Of a stretch of DNA of 6,733 nt, positions 5,781-6,733 are shown one piece after another; within the stretch, counting starts at the first letter, position 1, and every line of letters starts with the position of its first letter. The stretch lies in NCBI GenBank assembly GCA_023623095.1, contig JAMNXX010000069.1, forward strand, positions 1-6,733. Reading direction: 5' to 3'. The notes beneath the pieces are model-generated. The model saw only the letters and a program-made list of their open reading frames with translations, was not told the DNA's origin and did not search any database. This DNA is from Bacillota bacterium (GTDB lineage Bacteria; Bacillota; Clostridia; Peptostreptococcales; Thermotaleaceae). The position numbers were made by a program, and so were the translations under genes.

Positions 5781-6733
5781 ATGAAATGTATTATGAGTCC
5801 TTTTACAAGCTGCTATAAAAATATTGCCAGTGAAGAATATTATCTGTCTCACTTTGATGAAGATATTTTCTATCTTTATATCAATTCGCCATGTATTGTC
5901 GTAGGAAATAATCAAAACACCTATTCTGAAATTAATCAAAAATACGTTAAAGAGCATGGCATTGACGTGGTCCGGAGGCTTTCCGGAGGCGGTGCTGTCT
6001 ATCATGATCATGGGAATTTAAATTATGGTTTCATCACCAAAAATACGGGACAGGACATTGATCAAATATTTCGGGAATTGACGCTTCCAATTCTAAAGGT
6101 GCTTCAGGACCTGGGAGCCGATGCTCGCTTTTCCGGGAGAAACGATCTCGTCATTGACGGGAAAAAGATATCCGGTATCGCACAATACCATACTGCAGAA
6201 AAAACGCTCCTGCACGGCACCCTGTTGTTTTCCTCGGACTTAACAAAATTGTCAGCTTGTCTCAATGTGGACCCGAGAAAATTTGAAGATAAAAGCGTCA
6301 AATCGACTCAAAGCAGGGTAACCAATATTCGCCCTTTCTTATCGAAGGAAATCAGCATTGAAGAATTTTCTTCCATCATTATAGAGTCCATCATAAAGAT
6401 GTTTCCGGGTTCTTCTGTTTATGAACTGACAGAAAAAGATAAAGCTGCAATTGAGGAACTGGCAAATACGAAATACGCTACTTGGGAATGGGTTTATGGA
6501 AATTCTCCGGAATTCACCTATCAACATACAATCAAATATGAAAAGGGGATTGTCCAGATCGGTTTAAATGTATCTTCAGGAATCATTCAGGAGATTTCCA
6601 TCCAAGGCGATTTTTTCGGCAAAAAAAATATAGAGCAGCTTAAAAAACTGCTCACAAATATTCCTTATGATCAAAAGAGTATACAGTCCGCATTGGCCGA
6701 AATCGATCTTTCGGACTATATCTTTGGACTTTC
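5781..6733 (+). CDS. lplA: Lipoate-protein ligase A, C-terminus cut by the window
   Basis: An open frame of 317 codons runs to the window end without a stop. Typical lipoate-protein ligases of this type have about 330 residues, so only a short tail is missing. The enzyme activates lipoate with ATP and attaches it to a lysine of lipoyl-carrier domains (glycine cleavage H protein or 2-oxoacid dehydrogenase E2) in the cytosol. Recognition rests on a start typical of the family (MKCIMSP..CYKNIASEEY), the nucleotide/lipoate loop RRLSGGGAVYHD (65-76), GRNDLVIDGKKISG (119-132) with the conserved lysine pair, HGTLLF (145-150), and RVTNI (179-183). A C-terminal accessory domain follows from about residue 230. 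The ATG is preceded by TAGGAGG (5762-5768) at a rather long 12-base spacing; no alternative in-frame start fits better. A sigma-54 promoter lies upstream, so the gene is probably induced together with the divergent catabolic cluster. Confidence 0.92.
   Translation, partial: MKCIMSPFTSCYKNIASEEYYLSHFDEDIFYLYINSPCIVVGNNQNTYSEINQKYVKEHGIDVVRRLSGGGAVYHDHGNLNYGFITKNTGQDIDQIFRELTLPILKVLQDLGADARFSGRNDLVIDGKKISGIAQYHTAEKTLLHGTLLFSSDLTKLSACLNVDPRKFEDKSVKSTQSRVTNIRPFLSKEISIEEFSSIIIESIIKMFPGSSVYELTEKDKAAIEELANTKYATWEWVYGNSPEFTYQHTIKYEKGIVQIGLNVSSGIIQEISIQGDFFGKKNIEQLKKLLTNIPYDQKSIQSALAEIDLSDYIFGL

Noticed and set aside
5754..6011. Minus-strand frame of 85 residues, and similar frames at 6104-6301 and 6339-6527
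   Set aside because: They are antisense to the lipoate ligase, whose motifs are unmistakable; none has a ribosome binding site or family resemblance.
1..6733. CRISPR array, insertion sequence or defence system
   Set aside because: No regularly spaced repeats, transposase, terminal inverted repeats or recognisable defence genes on either strand; the window is metabolic.

Overview
The window looks like chromosomal DNA of a low-GC, Gram-positive-type bacterium, most likely an anaerobic member of the Bacillota (Clostridia). The grounds are the AT-rich intergenic DNA, strong AGGAGG-type ribosome binding sites before nearly every gene, and well-formed sigma-54 promoter sequences. No species can be named from the sequence alone. 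I see no tRNA, rRNA, CRISPR array, insertion sequence or phage gene. Layout: one leftward gene cluster fills about 5170 down to 160. In transcription order it encodes an M24-family (creatinase / aminopeptidase P-like) enzyme, an NAD(P)-dependent beta-hydroxyacid dehydrogenase of the 3-hydroxyisobutyrate dehydrogenase family, a duplicated-cupin (bicupin) protein, a sodium:solute symporter (SSS family), and two tiny single-helix membrane proteins of 33 and 36 residues. The cluster ends at a strong hairpin terminator at about 74-121. To the right, a roughly 610-base intergenic region (5171-5780) separates it from a divergent, rightward lipoate-protein ligase gene that runs off the window end. The intergenic region carries two sigma-54 (-24/-12) promoters facing away from each other. 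TTGGCATAATTATTGCA on the minus strand (5276-5292) drives the M24-led cluster. TTGGCACAAACCTTGCT on the plus strand (5600-5616) drives the ligase gene. Between them lies a perfect dyad, GTCACA-N5-TGTGAC (5468-5484), at a typical enhancer distance from both promoters, which suggests one activator could switch on both transcripts. How the genes may work together (inference): the symporter with its two small partners imports a small, probably zwitterionic or carboxylated solute. The M24 enzyme hydrolyses or cleaves it. The dehydrogenase handles a hydroxyacid or semialdehyde product, and the bicupin carries out a metal-dependent isomerisation, hydrolysis or sensing step. The M24 enzyme lacks one of the five canonical metal ligands (Asp replaced by Cys263), so it is probably not an ordinary prolidase; creatinase-, DddP- or ectoine-hydrolase-like chemistry is more plausible. 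The co-oriented regulation of a lipoate ligase would fit a product that enters a lipoyl-dependent route such as the glycine cleavage system. The substrate itself cannot be read from the sequence.
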